Shown here piece after piece: positions 8,772-18,242 of a stretch of 64,000 bases of DNA. Within the stretch, counting starts at the first letter, position 1; each line of letters starts with the position of its first letter. The notes beneath the pieces are model-generated. The model worked only from the letters and a program-made list of their open reading frames with translations, searched no databases and was not told the DNA's origin. The DNA is from Nitrospira sp. GTDB lineage: Bacteria > Nitrospirota > Thermodesulfovibrionia > Thermodesulfovibrionales > Dissulfurispiraceae. The stretch covers positions 124,001 to 188,000 of the forward strand of contig NSJL01000005.1 in NCBI GenBank assembly GCA_002634385.1, written 5' to 3'. The position numbers and the translations under genes are program-made.

Positions 8772-9884
8772 GTGAGAGACAATGCAGTGATAGAGAGGAA
8801 CACTACGATGGGCAAGAATGCGGGAGCAGGGGAGGCGGCTTCTGCGCCGGAGTCCCGGCCGGAGCCCGGGCCGAAGCACGCGCCGGAGCTCAAAAAGGAC
8901 CTGCGGCAGATGAGGCGTCTGCTTACCGGTGTCGCCGGAGCGGCCGCCCTGGCTGTCGGCATGGTGGTAAGCATCCTGATCGGGTCGGTGGAGGTGAGTG
9001 TGGGCGATATCGCCGCCGCTCTTTCCGGGGACAGCTCGGGAGGCAATTACCATATCATCTGGAATATAAGACTGCCGCGCATTCTCATCGGCGTTCTGGT
9101 GGGGGTAAACCTCGCCCTTGCGGGAGTCATCCTCCAGGGAGTGCTCAGGAACCCCCTGGCCGACCCCGGCATCATCGGGGTGACATCGGGGGCGGGACTG
9201 GCCGCGATGGCCGTCATGATACTGCTCCCCGGCAGGAGCGGCCTCGTTCCCCTCTGCGCTTTCGCCGGGGCGATCACCGCTACCCTCTTTGTCTATCTCC
9301 TCTCGTGGAAGAGGGGTATCCATCCCCTGCGGCTCATCCTTGCCGGGGTGGCGACAGCCGCGTTTTTCGGGGCCATGATCTCCACCCTCATGGTTTTCCA
9401 CAGCGATAAGGTGCAGGGTACCATCAACTGGATGGTGGGCGGTTTCCAGGGGAGGAGCTGGGATCATGTCTCCATGGTGGCCCCTTACACCGTTGCGGGC
9501 GCACTGATCACGCTCATGGGGTACCGCCACCTGAACATTCTCCTGCTCGGCGACGAGGTGGCAAAAGGGTTGGGGGTACGGGTGGAGGCGGTGCGTCTCG
9601 GCTTCCTCTGTCTCGCCTCCTTTCTTGCCGCCTCTGCGGTGAGTGTTGCCGGACTCCTGGGCTTTGTGGGGCTGATAGTACCCCACGCCGTACGGCTGGT
9701 GGTCGGGTCCGACCACCGGTTCCTCCTCCCTTCCTCCGCACTGTTCGGCGCTGCGCTGATTGTTTTTGCCGATACGGCGGCACGCACGGTGTTCCGTCCC
9801 GTGGAAATCCCGGTAGGGGTGCTGATGGCGTTCCTGGGGGCGCCTTTTTTCCTTTATCTTTTAAGGGGAGCGATGAAACGATGA
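8772..9884 (+). CDS. FecCD-family permease of the heme/iron ABC importer
   Basis: 370 residues, with many hydrophobic helices after a ~50-residue hydrophilic N-terminus. The family signatures are present: IIWNIRLPRILIGVLVGVNL, LAGVILQGVLRNPLADPGII with the following GVTSGAGL, and SVAGLLGFVGLIVPHAVRL. It forms the transmembrane channel, and its stop overlaps the ATPase start by four bases. The annotated start is GTG at 8772, preceded by AAGGGGG; an in-frame ATG at 8808 has GAGGAA upstream and is an equally good candidate, which would remove 12 residues of no evident function. Confidence 0.92.
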   Translation: MRDNAVIERNTTMGKNAGAGEAASAPESRPEPGPKHAPELKKDLRQMRRLLTGVAGAAALAVGMVVSILIGSVEVSVGDIAAALSGDSSGGNYHIIWNIRLPRILIGVLVGVNLALAGVILQGVLRNPLADPGIIGVTSGAGLAAMAVMILLPGRSGLVPLCAFAGAITATLFVYLLSWKRGIHPLRLILAGVATAAFFGAMISTLMVFHSDKVQGTINWMVGGFQGRSWDHVSMVAPYTVAGALITLMGYRHLNILLLGDEVAKGLGVRVEAVRLGFLCLASFLAASAVSVAGLLGFVGLIVPHAVRLVVGSDHRFLLPSSALFGAALIVFADTAARTVFRPVEIPVGVLMAFLGAPFFLYLLRGAMKR

Positions 9885-10675
9885 ATATTCTTTCGGCAGA
9901 AGCATTGGAAGTTTCGTATGACGACACCGTCGTGCTGAAGGGGCTGTATCTCCGCTTCGAGAGACCGGAGATCGTCTCCCTCATCGGCTCGAACGGTTCC
10001 GGTAAATCGACTATTCTCAAAAGCATCGGAAGGCTCCTGCGGCCCGGCAAGGGTACGGTACTCCTGAACGGCAGGGATATTCACTCCCTCCCCGCAGCGC
10101 AGGTTGCACGGATGTTGTCCGTTCTGCCGCAGGGACCGCAGGCTCCCGACGACCTTACGGTACGGGACCTCGTCTCCTACGGACGCACGCCCCACCGCCG
10201 TATCTTTGGCAAGGGGGACGAGGACGACGAGGCAGTCATCCGCTGGGCCCTGCGGGAGACGAGTATGGAAAGCCTTGCCGGGCGGCAGGTGCATACCCTC
10301 TCGGGCGGAGAAAGGCAGAGGGCATGGATTGCCATGGCCCTCGCGCAGAAGACGGAGCTGCTGCTCCTCGACGAGCCCACCACCTTCCTCGATATCCATC
10401 ACCAGTTCGAGATCATGGAGCTCCTGCAGCGGCTCAACAGGAAGTACCGGATCATGGTGATCATGGTCCTTCACGATCTCAACCATGCGGCCCGCTTCAG
10501 CCACCGGGTTATCGCGGTGAAAGGGGGATGTGTGGTCAGGGACGGCTCTCCGGGCGAGGTGATCACCGAGGAGACGCTCGGAGAGGTATTCGGCATCAGG
10601 GCCCGGATCCTCTCCGTGGGAGACAGCGCGTGTGCGGGCAGTATTGTGTGCATTCCTTACGGGGTGTGCAGATGA
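9881..10675 (+). CDS. ATPase of the heme/iron ABC importer (HmuV/FecE type)
   Basis: 264 residues with Walker A GSNGSGKS, the ABC signature LSGGERQRAWIAMAL and Walker B LLLLDEPTTFLDI, followed by the H-loop VLHDLNHAARF. This is the FecE/HmuV branch that serves iron-siderophore, cobalamin and heme import. It overlaps the permease by four bases upstream and the next ATPase gene by four bases downstream, so importer and exporter genes appear to be translated as one coupled unit. Confidence 0.92.
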   Translation: MNILSAEALEVSYDDTVVLKGLYLRFERPEIVSLIGSNGSGKSTILKSIGRLLRPGKGTVLLNGRDIHSLPAAQVARMLSVLPQGPQAPDDLTVRDLVSYGRTPHRRIFGKGDEDDEAVIRWALRETSMESLAGRQVHTLSGGERQRAWIAMALAQKTELLLLDEPTTFLDIHHQFEIMELLQRLNRKYRIMVIMVLHDLNHAARFSHRVIAVKGGCVVRDGSPGEVITEETLGEVFGIRARILSVGDSACAGSIVCIPYGVCR

Positions 10676-11508
10676 TACGGGTGAGGGACCTGACGAAGTA
10701 CTACGGGAGCAAGTGTGCCGTCGATTCCGTCTCCCTTGACGTCGAGAGGGGAACGGTGTACGGCCTGCTGGGTCCCAACGGGGCGGGCAAGACGACCATC
10801 ATCAAGATGCTCACCACCCTGAGCAGACCCACCCGGGGGAGCATCTTCTTCGACAGCATCGACGCGGTGCGGCAGTCCGAAGAGATCCGGCGGCTGATAG
10901 CGGTCGTTCCCCAGGACAGGAACTTCGACGCGGAGCTTTCGGTCTACGAGAATATGCTCGTATACGGGATGCTGCACGGCGTGGACGGGCTGAAACGCAA
11001 GATAGAGGAGAGCCTCGCCGCCCTGGGCCTGTCAGGGGAGCGGAACACCCCCGCCGGTGCGTTGTCGGGGGGGACACAGAAACGGCTCCTGATCGCGCGG
11101 ACCCTCCTGCCCGGACCGGAGGTGCTGTTCATGGATGAGCCGTCGGTGGGGCTCGATCCCCAGGTGCGGAGGGACATATGGGATATCGTCAGGGACATCC
11201 GCGCCGGCGGCAGGACCGTCTTCCTGACGACCCATTACATGGAAGAGGCCGAATCGCTGTGCGACAAAGTGGGAATCCTCTCGAAGGGCAGGCTTGTTAT
11301 CGTGGATACCCCGGCCAACCTCAAGGAGTCCGTGGGGAGGTATGTGGTGGAGACGGGGCTTCCCGACGGGAAAAGAAACCGCGCCATCTGTATGAGCAGG
11401 CAGGATGCGGTCGCTATTGCGGAAGCCGCGGGCAACGGGGCCGTTATCCGCCCGTCGAATCTGGAAGATGTCTTTATCAAAGTAACCGGAGAGGTAATAG
11501 AACAATGA
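10672..11508 (+). CDS. ABC exporter ATPase (DrrA/CcmA-like)
   Basis: 278 residues starting at the ATG that overlaps the preceding stop. Walker A is GPNGAGKTT, the signature is LSGGTQKRLLIARTL, and Walker B is VLFMDEPSVGLDP with the following LTTHYMEEAE. This is the ABC-2 (antibiotic/lipid export) branch, not the import branch. Its permease partner overlaps it by four bases. The close coupling to heme uptake suggests it exports something linked to heme use, for example a tetrapyrrole product or excess heme, but no substrate can be read from the sequence. Confidence 0.9.
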   Translation: MIRVRDLTKYYGSKCAVDSVSLDVERGTVYGLLGPNGAGKTTIIKMLTTLSRPTRGSIFFDSIDAVRQSEEIRRLIAVVPQDRNFDAELSVYENMLVYGMLHGVDGLKRKIEESLAALGLSGERNTPAGALSGGTQKRLLIARTLLPGPEVLFMDEPSVGLDPQVRRDIWDIVRDIRAGGRTVFLTTHYMEEAESLCDKVGILSKGRLVIVDTPANLKESVGRYVVETGLPDGKRNRAICMSRQDAVAIAEAAGNGAVIRPSNLEDVFIKVTGEVIEQ

Positions 11509-12242
11509 AATGGTACCCCGTCTTCTACAGGGAGATGCTGCTTTTCAGGAAGAAGGTGCTGAAGTTCGGGTATGTCTTCTCCTCGCTGCTTTTCCCGATC
11601 ATCTATCTGCTTGCTTTCGGGTTCGGCCTGGGACGGGAGATACGGGTGGGTGACAGCAGCTATGTGGAATTCCTTCTCCCCGGCATCGTCGCCCTGACCT
11701 CCATGACCAATTCCTTCAACCTCGTCTCCAACGCCCTCAGCATGGGGAGACTCTATTTCAAGAGCTTCCAGGTGATCAAACAGTCCCCCACTCCTCCTGC
11801 GGCAATCATGATAGGCATTACGCTGTCGGGGATAGTACGGGGCATGGCGGCCGCGGCGGTGATCTTCATCGTCGGCTTCGTCCTGTTCGGTATCTTTCCC
11901 TTTACCCCCCTGTCATTCCTGGGCCTGCTGCTGAACCTCGTCCTCTTCTCCTGCATGGGGGTCGTGGTGGGGATGCTTACCAAAGACCCCGAGGACAACG
12001 CACTGTATACGAATTTCATCATCATGCCCATGGCGTTCTTTTCAGGGTCTTTTTTCCCTGTCGAGAAGCTCCCTTCGCTCGTCAGGGGAGTTGTCACGGT
12101 GATGCCGTTGCACTATACGAATATCCTGATGAGGAGCAGGGAAATAACCGGCAGAGAGGGTGCAGCGGTGGTCATTCTGCTTGCCTGTTCGCTGGCGCTT
12201 TTCCTGTACGGTGCCCGGAGGATCAGGAACTACAGCGAATAA
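11505..12242 (+). CDS. ABC-2 type exporter permease
   Basis: 245 residues with six predicted membrane helices and the ABC-2 family layout: an N-terminal cytosolic REMLLFRKK segment, FLLPGIVALTSM, a central SMGRLYFKSFQVIKQSP loop, and the late MPMAFFSGSFFPVEKLP element that is diagnostic for ABC-2 permeases. It pairs with the ATPase immediately upstream, which it overlaps. It closes the 12-kb plus-strand iron/heme run; the next genes (fur, feoB) are on the opposite strand and convergent. Confidence 0.9.
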   Translation: MKWYPVFYREMLLFRKKVLKFGYVFSSLLFPIIYLLAFGFGLGREIRVGDSSYVEFLLPGIVALTSMTNSFNLVSNALSMGRLYFKSFQVIKQSPTPPAAIMIGITLSGIVRGMAAAAVIFIVGFVLFGIFPFTPLSFLGLLLNLVLFSCMGVVVGMLTKDPEDNALYTNFIIMPMAFFSGSFFPVEKLPSLVRGVVTVMPLHYTNILMRSREITGREGAAVVILLACSLALFLYGARRIRNYSE

Positions 12243-12265
12243 ATGCACTGCCTGCCCTCCGGCCG

Positions 12266-12688
12266 CTACCGGGAGCAGTTTTCGCAATACCCGAAGATCT
12301 CCAGGTTATGGCGCACTTTTTTGAACTTTTCCTTTGCGCATACTTCATCCTGGAGCATCTCGAGAGTGGGGGAGTAGAATTCGATCACCTTGCCGCATTT
12401 GATGCAGATAAGGTGGTCGTGATGGGAGTTTTCGGAAACCTTTTCGTAGTGGGCATGCTTGTCCACTCTTTCCACCTGCTCGATGAGACCGCTCTCCACC
12501 AGGAGGGGGATCGTCCGGTAGACGGAGGCCCGGGAGACCTTCAATCCCTTTGTCTTCAAACGCAAATACAGCTCGTCGGGATCGAAATGCCCCTTCATGG
12601 TGAGGATCTCATTGATGATCTCCTCACGCTCACGGGTCACTTTAAAGCCCTTCAGCGACAGGAAATCCATGAATTTCTGCTTTTCCAT
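12266..12688 (-). CDS. fur: Fur-family ferric uptake regulator
   Basis: 140 residues with the winged-helix N-terminus (FKVTREREEIINEIL, RASVYRTIPLLVESGLI) and the dimerisation/metal domain containing HAHYEKV and HHDHLICIKCGKVIEF. The CIKC pair and a C-terminal pair CENC (residues ~135-138) give the structural zinc site of Fur. It lies 21 bases after the second feoB on the same strand, so feoB and fur look co-transcribed. It probably represses the iron genes of this window when Fe(II) is abundant. Confidence 0.92.
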   Translation of the reverse strand: MEKQKFMDFLSLKGFKVTREREEIINEILTMKGHFDPDELYLRLKTKGLKVSRASVYRTIPLLVESGLIEQVERVDKHAHYEKVSENSHHDHLICIKCGKVIEFYSPTLEMLQDEVCAKEKFKKVRHNLEIFGYCENCSR

Positions 12689-12709
12689 GCTTTCTCCCGT
12701 ATCGTTTGA

Positions 12710-14686
12710 TTATATTTGTACCCTGAAATACCGTAAAACCCAGTTCAGCAGCCCGCCGAAGAGGAAGGCGCCGGGAAAGACGATGCCTACGACCCAGAGG
12801 GTCATCCGCAGACCGCGCTCTTTAATGATCATGAAAAAACTGGCGAGACAGGGGATGAAGAGGGTGATGGTTACCAGGCTCACAATAGCCTGCACGGGAG
12901 ACAGGGACCCGTCCTCGAACATCTTGAACAACCCCGCCGCCCCGAAATCCCTTCTCAAAAAGCCCAGGATAAAAGCCTCCGCCGCCTGGGGGGGGAGGTT
13001 CAGGAGGTTCACCACCACGGGCGAGGCGATCTCTTCAAGAACCGTAAGAAGGTTCAGCTTATGCAGGAGGAAGAGGATAAAAGTGCCGAGGAGAAAGAGG
13101 GGGACCGCCTCCCGCAGGTACCATTCGATCCTTCCCATGGTCTTCACCAATATATTGGTCAGGGTCGGTATCCTGATGGGCGGGATTTCGAGGAAAAAAT
13201 CGGTCCTCTCCCCGGGCACCAGCTTCGAGGCAAGGAACCCGGAAAGAAAAAGGATAAGGAGTATGCTCCCGGCCCATATGAGGGCGGCCTTGAGGGAGAG
13301 GGCACCGAGAATGCCGAGGATGACCCCCATCTGCGCGGAGCAGGGGATGGCGAGGGCGAGGAGAAAGGTGGTGATGATCCTGTCCCGTTTCGTTTCAAGG
13401 ATCCGGGAGGTCATGACCGCCATGGTGCCGCAGCCCAGGCCGAGGATCATGGGCAGCACCGCCTTCCCGTTCAGTCCCATTATATTGAAGATCCTGTTGC
13501 TCATAATGGCGAGACGGGGGAGGTACCCGCTGTCTTCCAGAAGCGCGAAGGCGATGAAAAAAGTGGCGGTGATGGGCAGTATGATGGCGATGGCGTAGGT
13601 GAGGGCCACCGTGATGAGGCCGTATTCACCCACCAGGAGCTCCTGCAGCAGTTCGACCGGGATAAGCACTTTGACGGTCTTGGTGAGCATGGGATTGATG
13701 TATCCGTTAAAGATCGTTTCCTCAACGAAATCGACCAGCGTTCCCGCTCCGAAGACTCCAACGAATTCGTAAATTCCGTAGAGGATCGCGAGGAGGACCG
13801 GGATCCCGTACAGAGGATGCATGCTGAGCCTTCCGATGGTGTGCAGGACCCTTCCTCCCTCGGGCTTGGCCTTGCTTATTACTTCCCCCGCTATCGTTTC
13901 CGCCGTCCCGATGCGTGTTTTATTGATGAGGTAGGCAGGGGAATCCTTCGCCTTTACCGCGCATTCGTCCCGGAGCCTCTCTATCTCCCGGAGCGACTCA
14001 TCGCTCACCCCTGCCTTCAGCCATTCCCTGAGGCTTTCATCCCCGGAAAGGATCATGGTGGAAAGGGAGCGGCGGGAGAGGGGGGCGGCGGGGAGCAGCC
14101 GGGAGATCTTCCCGATGTATTCCTCGATGACCGGGGGATACTGCATCCCGGCCACTACGCGGCCTGGGGAGAGGAGCGCTTCCCGTAACTGGCGGAGCCC
14201 CTTCCGCTGAGGCGCTATCGTGCTGATCACCGGAACGCCGAGCTTCTTTTCCAGCGTCGCGGTGTCGATGGTAATCCCCCTGTCCATCGCCTCGTCGACC
14301 ATGTTCAGATCGAGAACCATGGGGATCTCCATTTCCGCGAGTTGCAGGGTGATCAGAAGGGTCCTCTTCAGGTTTTTGGCGTCCCCTACCTGCACCACCG
14401 CGGAAGGGGCCTCGGAGAGAAGGATGTCGCGGGTGACCTTTTCATCCTCGCTCATGGGGATCAGGCTGTTGACCCCGGGAGTGTCGATAAGCAGAATCCT
14501 TTTTCCCTCCAGCAACAGATTGCCCTGGGAGATTTCCACAGTGGTGCCGGGGTAGTTGGATACCGCCACGTATTTGCCGGTGAGCAGACCGAAAATGACG
14601 CTCTTCCCCACGTTCGGATTGCCGATGAGGGCAATTTTCCGGAGGGGGGCTGTCTGCTTCTTTATGGATGCTGTTTGCTCTTGCAA
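12710..14686 (-). CDS. feoB: Ferrous iron transporter FeoB, complete second copy
   Basis: 658 residues. The N-terminal G domain has G1 GNPNVGKS, the switch II DTPGVNSL and G4 NMVD. After a linker comes the permease domain, with LPITATFFIAFALLEDSGYLPR, NGKAVLPMILGLGCGTMA, TFLLALAIPCSAQMG and further helices. This is a slightly short FeoB without any fused FeoA domain, and no feoA is seen next to it. It is transcribed divergently from the amidase gene and leads into fur. It differs clearly in sequence from the FeoB fragment at 1-882, so the two are paralogs rather than a recent duplication. Confidence 0.95.
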   Translation of the reverse strand: MQEQTASIKKQTAPLRKIALIGNPNVGKSVIFGLLTGKYVAVSNYPGTTVEISQGNLLLEGKRILLIDTPGVNSLIPMSEDEKVTRDILLSEAPSAVVQVGDAKNLKRTLLITLQLAEMEIPMVLDLNMVDEAMDRGITIDTATLEKKLGVPVISTIAPQRKGLRQLREALLSPGRVVAGMQYPPVIEEYIGKISRLLPAAPLSRRSLSTMILSGDESLREWLKAGVSDESLREIERLRDECAVKAKDSPAYLINKTRIGTAETIAGEVISKAKPEGGRVLHTIGRLSMHPLYGIPVLLAILYGIYEFVGVFGAGTLVDFVEETIFNGYINPMLTKTVKVLIPVELLQELLVGEYGLITVALTYAIAIILPITATFFIAFALLEDSGYLPRLAIMSNRIFNIMGLNGKAVLPMILGLGCGTMAVMTSRILETKRDRIITTFLLALAIPCSAQMGVILGILGALSLKAALIWAGSILLILFLSGFLASKLVPGERTDFFLEIPPIRIPTLTNILVKTMGRIEWYLREAVPLFLLGTFILFLLHKLNLLTVLEEIASPVVVNLLNLPPQAAEAFILGFLRRDFGAAGLFKMFEDGSLSPVQAIVSLVTITLFIPCLASFFMIIKERGLRMTLWVVGIVFPGAFLFGGLLNWVLRYFRVQI

Positions 14687-14722
14687 GGAGGGCCTCCTTT
14701 CCTGTTCCCTTCAGGAGGACGG

Positions 14723-14739
14723 ATGAGATTTTATCTCAT
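14723..14739. promoter_or_regulatory. Perfect palindrome upstream of feoB, candidate Fur operator
   Basis: ATGAGAT TTT ATCTCAT is a perfect inverted repeat with seven-base arms, 37 bases upstream of the feoB start in the divergent feoB/amidase gap. Its symmetry and AT-rich centre are compatible with a Fur-type site near a feoB-fur operon, but it differs in sequence from the classical GATAATGAT consensus. The assignment to Fur is an inference. Confidence 0.4.
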
Positions 14740-14838
14740 TTAACAGTTCATTGTACTTGAAACTGATGCTCATTTGCAAGTTGAACGCGGGGAAATCTTG
14801 CATCTTCACCGCGGCTTCCTGTATTCTTTTCTGTAGTG

Positions 14839-15963
14839 ATGCGGAGAGATACGGAATACGGCATACCAGGGGAAAAGCGGAAGAGGGCGTGGAGGATGGG
14901 ATTCCTGTTCTGCTTGTTCTGTCTTCTTTTTTTCTCTTCCGCCGGCGCTGAAACACCGAAGGCCCCGCAGAAGAATTCTTCCGTTCCGGACTCCTTTGTC
15001 ACCGTCCGCATCGGTAAGCATGCCGACCGGACCCGCATCGTTTTCGAGGCCTCCGAAGAGTACATCCAGCGTGTTTCCGTCACCATGACGGGGGAAAACT
15101 CTGTCAAGGTGGATTTCCGTGCTCCCCTTACTTTTGTGCATCCTCAGAAGGGGATGCTGAGGGGGAAGACCCCCCATGAGCTTGCCAGGGGGATACGTTT
15201 TACCGTGCAGGAAGGCGGCTGCACCGTAACGGCAGACGGGCTGGACGATATCGACGTTTCCAAATTATCGGTCCCCCCCCGGCTGGTGATCGACATGTAT
15301 GTAGGGCAGGGCCAGGTACCTGCGCCCTCGCCCGGACCGACGCCCGGGCCGAGGCCCGTGGGAGAGAGCGAAGGCGGGCAGGTGCAGGCGGATGCGTTTT
15401 CCGCCCCCGAGGGAGCGGACATCCGGATCGACGCCATTGTCCTTGACGCGGGACATGGCGGGAGTGACGCCGGGGCGCTCTGCATGAAAACAGCGGAAAA
15501 GGATGTGGCCCTCCAGTTCGCAAAGGACATTGCCGCTGCCCTGGGAAAGAGGGGAAAAAGGGTCTTTCTGACGCGGACCGGCGACCAGGTGCTGACCCTC
15601 CGGGAGCGCATCAAGGCCTCCAACCAGAAATCCCCGGGAATGTTTTTCAGTATCCATATGTCGTGCAGGAACGAGTTTGCCCTTTACCGCGCCCGGAAGA
15701 AACCGGCAAAGGACATTGAGGGCGAAAAGAAAGATATGGCGGGCTTTGTCGCCCAGGCCTTTGCTCGTTCCCTGAAGAATGAGTTTAAACTCAACGTCGT
15801 CCAGGAGGAGCTGCCGTTGCGGGTCATCTCCGGCATCAATGCCCCCGCCCTTTTGATAGAATTGCCGGGTCCCGAGGCTTTCCGCTACGAGGGAAAAAAC
15901 AGGGAGAGGCTGGTAACCCTTCTGCTGAGAGCCATGGCATACGCATCTCCCGTTCAGGCATAA
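14839..15963 (+). CDS. N-acetylmuramoyl-L-alanine amidase with AMIN domain
   Basis: 374 residues from the ATG; a GTG one codon earlier and an ATG at 14896 are alternative starts. A signal sequence (FLFCLFCLLFFSSAGA) is followed by an AMIN domain (FVTVRIGKHADRTRIVFEAS; about residues 50-150), a Pro-rich linker and an Amidase_3 domain. The zinc ligands are visible in VLDAGHGGSDAGA and FFSIHMS, with the late Glu in LLIELPGP. Such enzymes cleave the peptide side chain from murein during cell separation. The family motif FISIHAN is altered to FFSIHMS, but the ligand His is kept. Confidence 0.87.
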   Translation: MRRDTEYGIPGEKRKRAWRMGFLFCLFCLLFFSSAGAETPKAPQKNSSVPDSFVTVRIGKHADRTRIVFEASEEYIQRVSVTMTGENSVKVDFRAPLTFVHPQKGMLRGKTPHELARGIRFTVQEGGCTVTADGLDDIDVSKLSVPPRLVIDMYVGQGQVPAPSPGPTPGPRPVGESEGGQVQADAFSAPEGADIRIDAIVLDAGHGGSDAGALCMKTAEKDVALQFAKDIAAALGKRGKRVFLTRTGDQVLTLRERIKASNQKSPGMFFSIHMSCRNEFALYRARKKPAKDIEGEKKDMAGFVAQAFARSLKNEFKLNVVQEELPLRVISGINAPALLIELPGPEAFRYEGKNRERLVTLLLRAMAYASPVQA

Positions 15964-15965
15964 GA

Positions 15966-16601
15966 GTGAGTGCAGTCCGCCTCATGAGCAACAAAACCAG
16001 GATAATCGCTATCGTTGTGCTTCTTGCCGCTGCAGCCGTCGCCGGATGGGCGGCAACGCGCTCCTATCTCCTCTCCCGGGCCGAGAGGTCTTCTCCTCCG
16101 CTCCTGGAAACGCAGGGGGAGGCGCCGCAGCCCGCAGAGCCCCTGGTGTCTGATGACGAAGGCGTTATCCCGGTGAAGATATTCTCCCCTTCGGGTGACG
16201 GCATCACCATGGAGGAAAGGAACGTCAAAAGCTCTTCCCTGGCGGTCACAATGGCGGAAGCGGTACTGGAGGAATACCTCAAGGGAATCAGGGGGGATGA
16301 CGCGGATATGAAAGGTATCGGCGTCTACCGGGACAGGAGTAATATCCTCTACATAGACTTTTCCCGTTCTTTCAGAAAGGCCTTCACCGGCGATATCAAG
16401 CAGGAGTACTATCTTCTGAAGTCGCTCTACGAGACGGTAATGAGGAATGTGGACGGAATCGAAGATGTGAAACTGCTGCTGGACGGGAAGGAGGTGGAGA
16501 GCATCGGAGGTCATTTCAGTACTCTCTCCCCGCTCAAGGAAACGGTGGGAGAGGATGCCGGCCCGCCCCCGTCCCCCGCGACGGAGCAACCGCAGAACTA
16601 A
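15966..16601 (+). CDS. GerMN-domain membrane-anchored protein
   Basis: About 211 residues with an N-terminal hydrophobic segment (TRIIAIVVLLAAAAVAGWAA) as signal or anchor, a short variable linker, and a GerMN domain recognisable by ITMEERNVKSSS, LAVTMAEAVLEEYLKG, NILYIDFSRSFRKAF and YLLKSLYETVMRNVDGI. GerMN domains occur next to amidases in many non-spore-forming bacteria and probably act in cell-wall remodelling. The GTG lies two bases after the amidase stop, suggesting coupling; an ATG at 15984 is the alternative start. The molecular role is unknown. Confidence 0.75.
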   Translation: MSAVRLMSNKTRIIAIVVLLAAAAVAGWAATRSYLLSRAERSSPPLLETQGEAPQPAEPLVSDDEGVIPVKIFSPSGDGITMEERNVKSSSLAVTMAEAVLEEYLKGIRGDDADMKGIGVYRDRSNILYIDFSRSFRKAFTGDIKQEYYLLKSLYETVMRNVDGIEDVKLLLDGKEVESIGGHFSTLSPLKETVGEDAGPPPSPATEQPQN

Positions 16602-16633
16602 AGGAAAAGGAAGTAAGGAAGAGACGGAAGGCG

Positions 16634-17446
16634 ATGAAAACATCCGAAAATCCCATTGAGAATTCTATAGGCATTTTTGATTCCGGTATCGGGGGGCTCA
16701 CCGTGCTGAAGGAGGTGCGCAGGCTTCTCCCCGAAGAGCATATCATTTACCTCGGGGATACCGCCCGGGTGCCTTATGGCATCAGGTCTCCGGAAACCGT
16801 GCTGCGCTACTCCTTCGAGTGCACGGAGTTCCTCATGCAGCAGAAGATAAAGCTCCTCGTCATCGCCTGCAATACGGTTTCCGCCACCAGCCTTGCCGCC
16901 CTTCATCAGAAGCTCCCCATTCCCGTGGTGGGGGTGATAGAGCCCGGGGCCCGGGCCGCGGTGCATTCCACAAAATGCAAAAGGATAGGTATAATAGGAA
17001 CAGAAGCCACTATCAAGAGCAGCGCATACCTGAAGGCCATCACCTCACTGGATCGCGACATAGAAGTTTTCGGACTGGCATGTCCCCTCTTTGTGCCCCT
17101 CGTGGAGGAGGGCTGGACCGAGGGTGAGATCGCCCGGATGATCGGTGAAAAATACCTGGGCTCCATGAGAGATAAGGGAACGGACACCCTTGTCCTCGGC
17201 TGCACCCACTACCCCCTTCTGAAAAGCATGATACAGGAAGTGATGGGGGACATCACCCTCATCGACTCCGCGGTGGAGACGGCGAAAACGGTGGCGGAGG
17301 TGCTTGTTGGAAACGGAATGCTGCGCAGGGGAGAGGAGCCGGCGACGGATATGTTCTATGTCACCGATTCCCCTGAAAAGTTCGTTGCGGTGGGAGAGCG
17401 GTTTCTGCAGAGGAAAATCGGGAGGATAGAGAGAATCAAGCTGTAG
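16634..17446 (+). CDS. murI: Glutamate racemase
   Basis: 270 residues. The aspartate/glutamate racemase signatures are intact: [16 protein letters not shown] at the N-terminus, the first catalytic Cys in VIACNTVSA and the second in LGCTHYPLL, with [11 protein letters not shown] between. It makes D-glutamate for peptidoglycan. It lies among cell-wall genes (amidase, GerMN protein) and is followed by rph, a common arrangement. Confidence 0.95.
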   Translation: MKTSENPIENSIGIFDSGIGGLTVLKEVRRLLPEEHIIYLGDTARVPYGIRSPETVLRYSFECTEFLMQQKIKLLVIACNTVSATSLAALHQKLPIPVVGVIEPGARAAVHSTKCKRIGIIGTEATIKSSAYLKAITSLDRDIEVFGLACPLFVPLVEEGWTEGEIARMIGEKYLGSMRDKGTDTLVLGCTHYPLLKSMIQEVMGDITLIDSAVETAKTVAEVLVGNGMLRRGEEPATDMFYVTDSPEKFVAVGERFLQRKIGRIERIKL

Positions 17447-17484
17447 TTTATCTCGCCTTTATTTCGATATGTGCGGAGGAATGC

Positions 17485-18195
17485 GTGAGGCCTGACGGAA
17501 GGAAGAATGACGAGTTGAGAAAGGTGAAGATCACCCGGAACTTTATCACCACGGCGGAGGGTTCGGTTCTCATCGAACTGGGCAATACGCGGGTCATCTG
17601 CACCGCCTCCATTGAGGAGAAGGTGCCCCTGTTTCTTCGGGACCAGAAGCGGGGATGGGTCACCGCCGAATACGGCATGCTCCCCCGCTCCACGCAGTCG
17701 AGGATGATGCGCGAAGCCACCTCGGGAAGGGTGGGGGGACGGACACAGGAGATCCAGCGCCTCATCGGGCGGTCGCTGCGCGCGGTGGTGGATATGGAGC
17801 TCCTGGGCGAAAGAACCGTCTGGATCGATTGCGACGTGATCCAGGCGGATGGCGGTACGCGGACCGCTTCTATTACCGGTGCGTATATCGCCCTGTGCGA
17901 TGCTGTCCAGTATGCCATGAAGAGCCGCGTCATCGATAAGAGTCCCCTGAAGGATTATCTCGCCGCTGTCAGCGTCGGGGTGGTGGACAACGAGCCCCGT
18001 CTCGATCTCTGCTACCAGGAGGACTCCGCGGCAGAGGTGGACATGAACGTGGTGATGACCGGAAATGGTAAAATAGTGGAGGTTCAGGGGACGGCCGAAG
18101 CGGAGCCCTTTTCCCGGGACCTGCTGAATGCCATGCTGTCCCTGGCGGAAAAGGGTGTCTCCGAGTTGGTTGCGCTTCAAAAGGAGATAGTTTGA
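17485..18195 (+). CDS. rph: Ribonuclease PH
   Basis: 236 residues beginning at GTG with GCGGAGGA upstream. It starts with the family pattern [15 protein letters not shown] and contains [24 protein letters not shown] and the phosphate-binding [20 protein letters not shown]. RNase PH trims tRNA 3' ends with phosphate. Full length, no anomalies. Confidence 0.95.
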   Translation: MRPDGRKNDELRKVKITRNFITTAEGSVLIELGNTRVICTASIEEKVPLFLRDQKRGWVTAEYGMLPRSTQSRMMREATSGRVGGRTQEIQRLIGRSLRAVVDMELLGERTVWIDCDVIQADGGTRTASITGAYIALCDAVQYAMKSRVIDKSPLKDYLAAVSVGVVDNEPRLDLCYQEDSAAEVDMNVVMTGNGKIVEVQGTAEAEPFSRDLLNAMLSLAEKGVSELVALQKEIV

Positions 18196-18242
18196 GTCAA
18201 ATATGGTAAAATATAGAAAAAAATCAGGTGGTACGTAGACAT

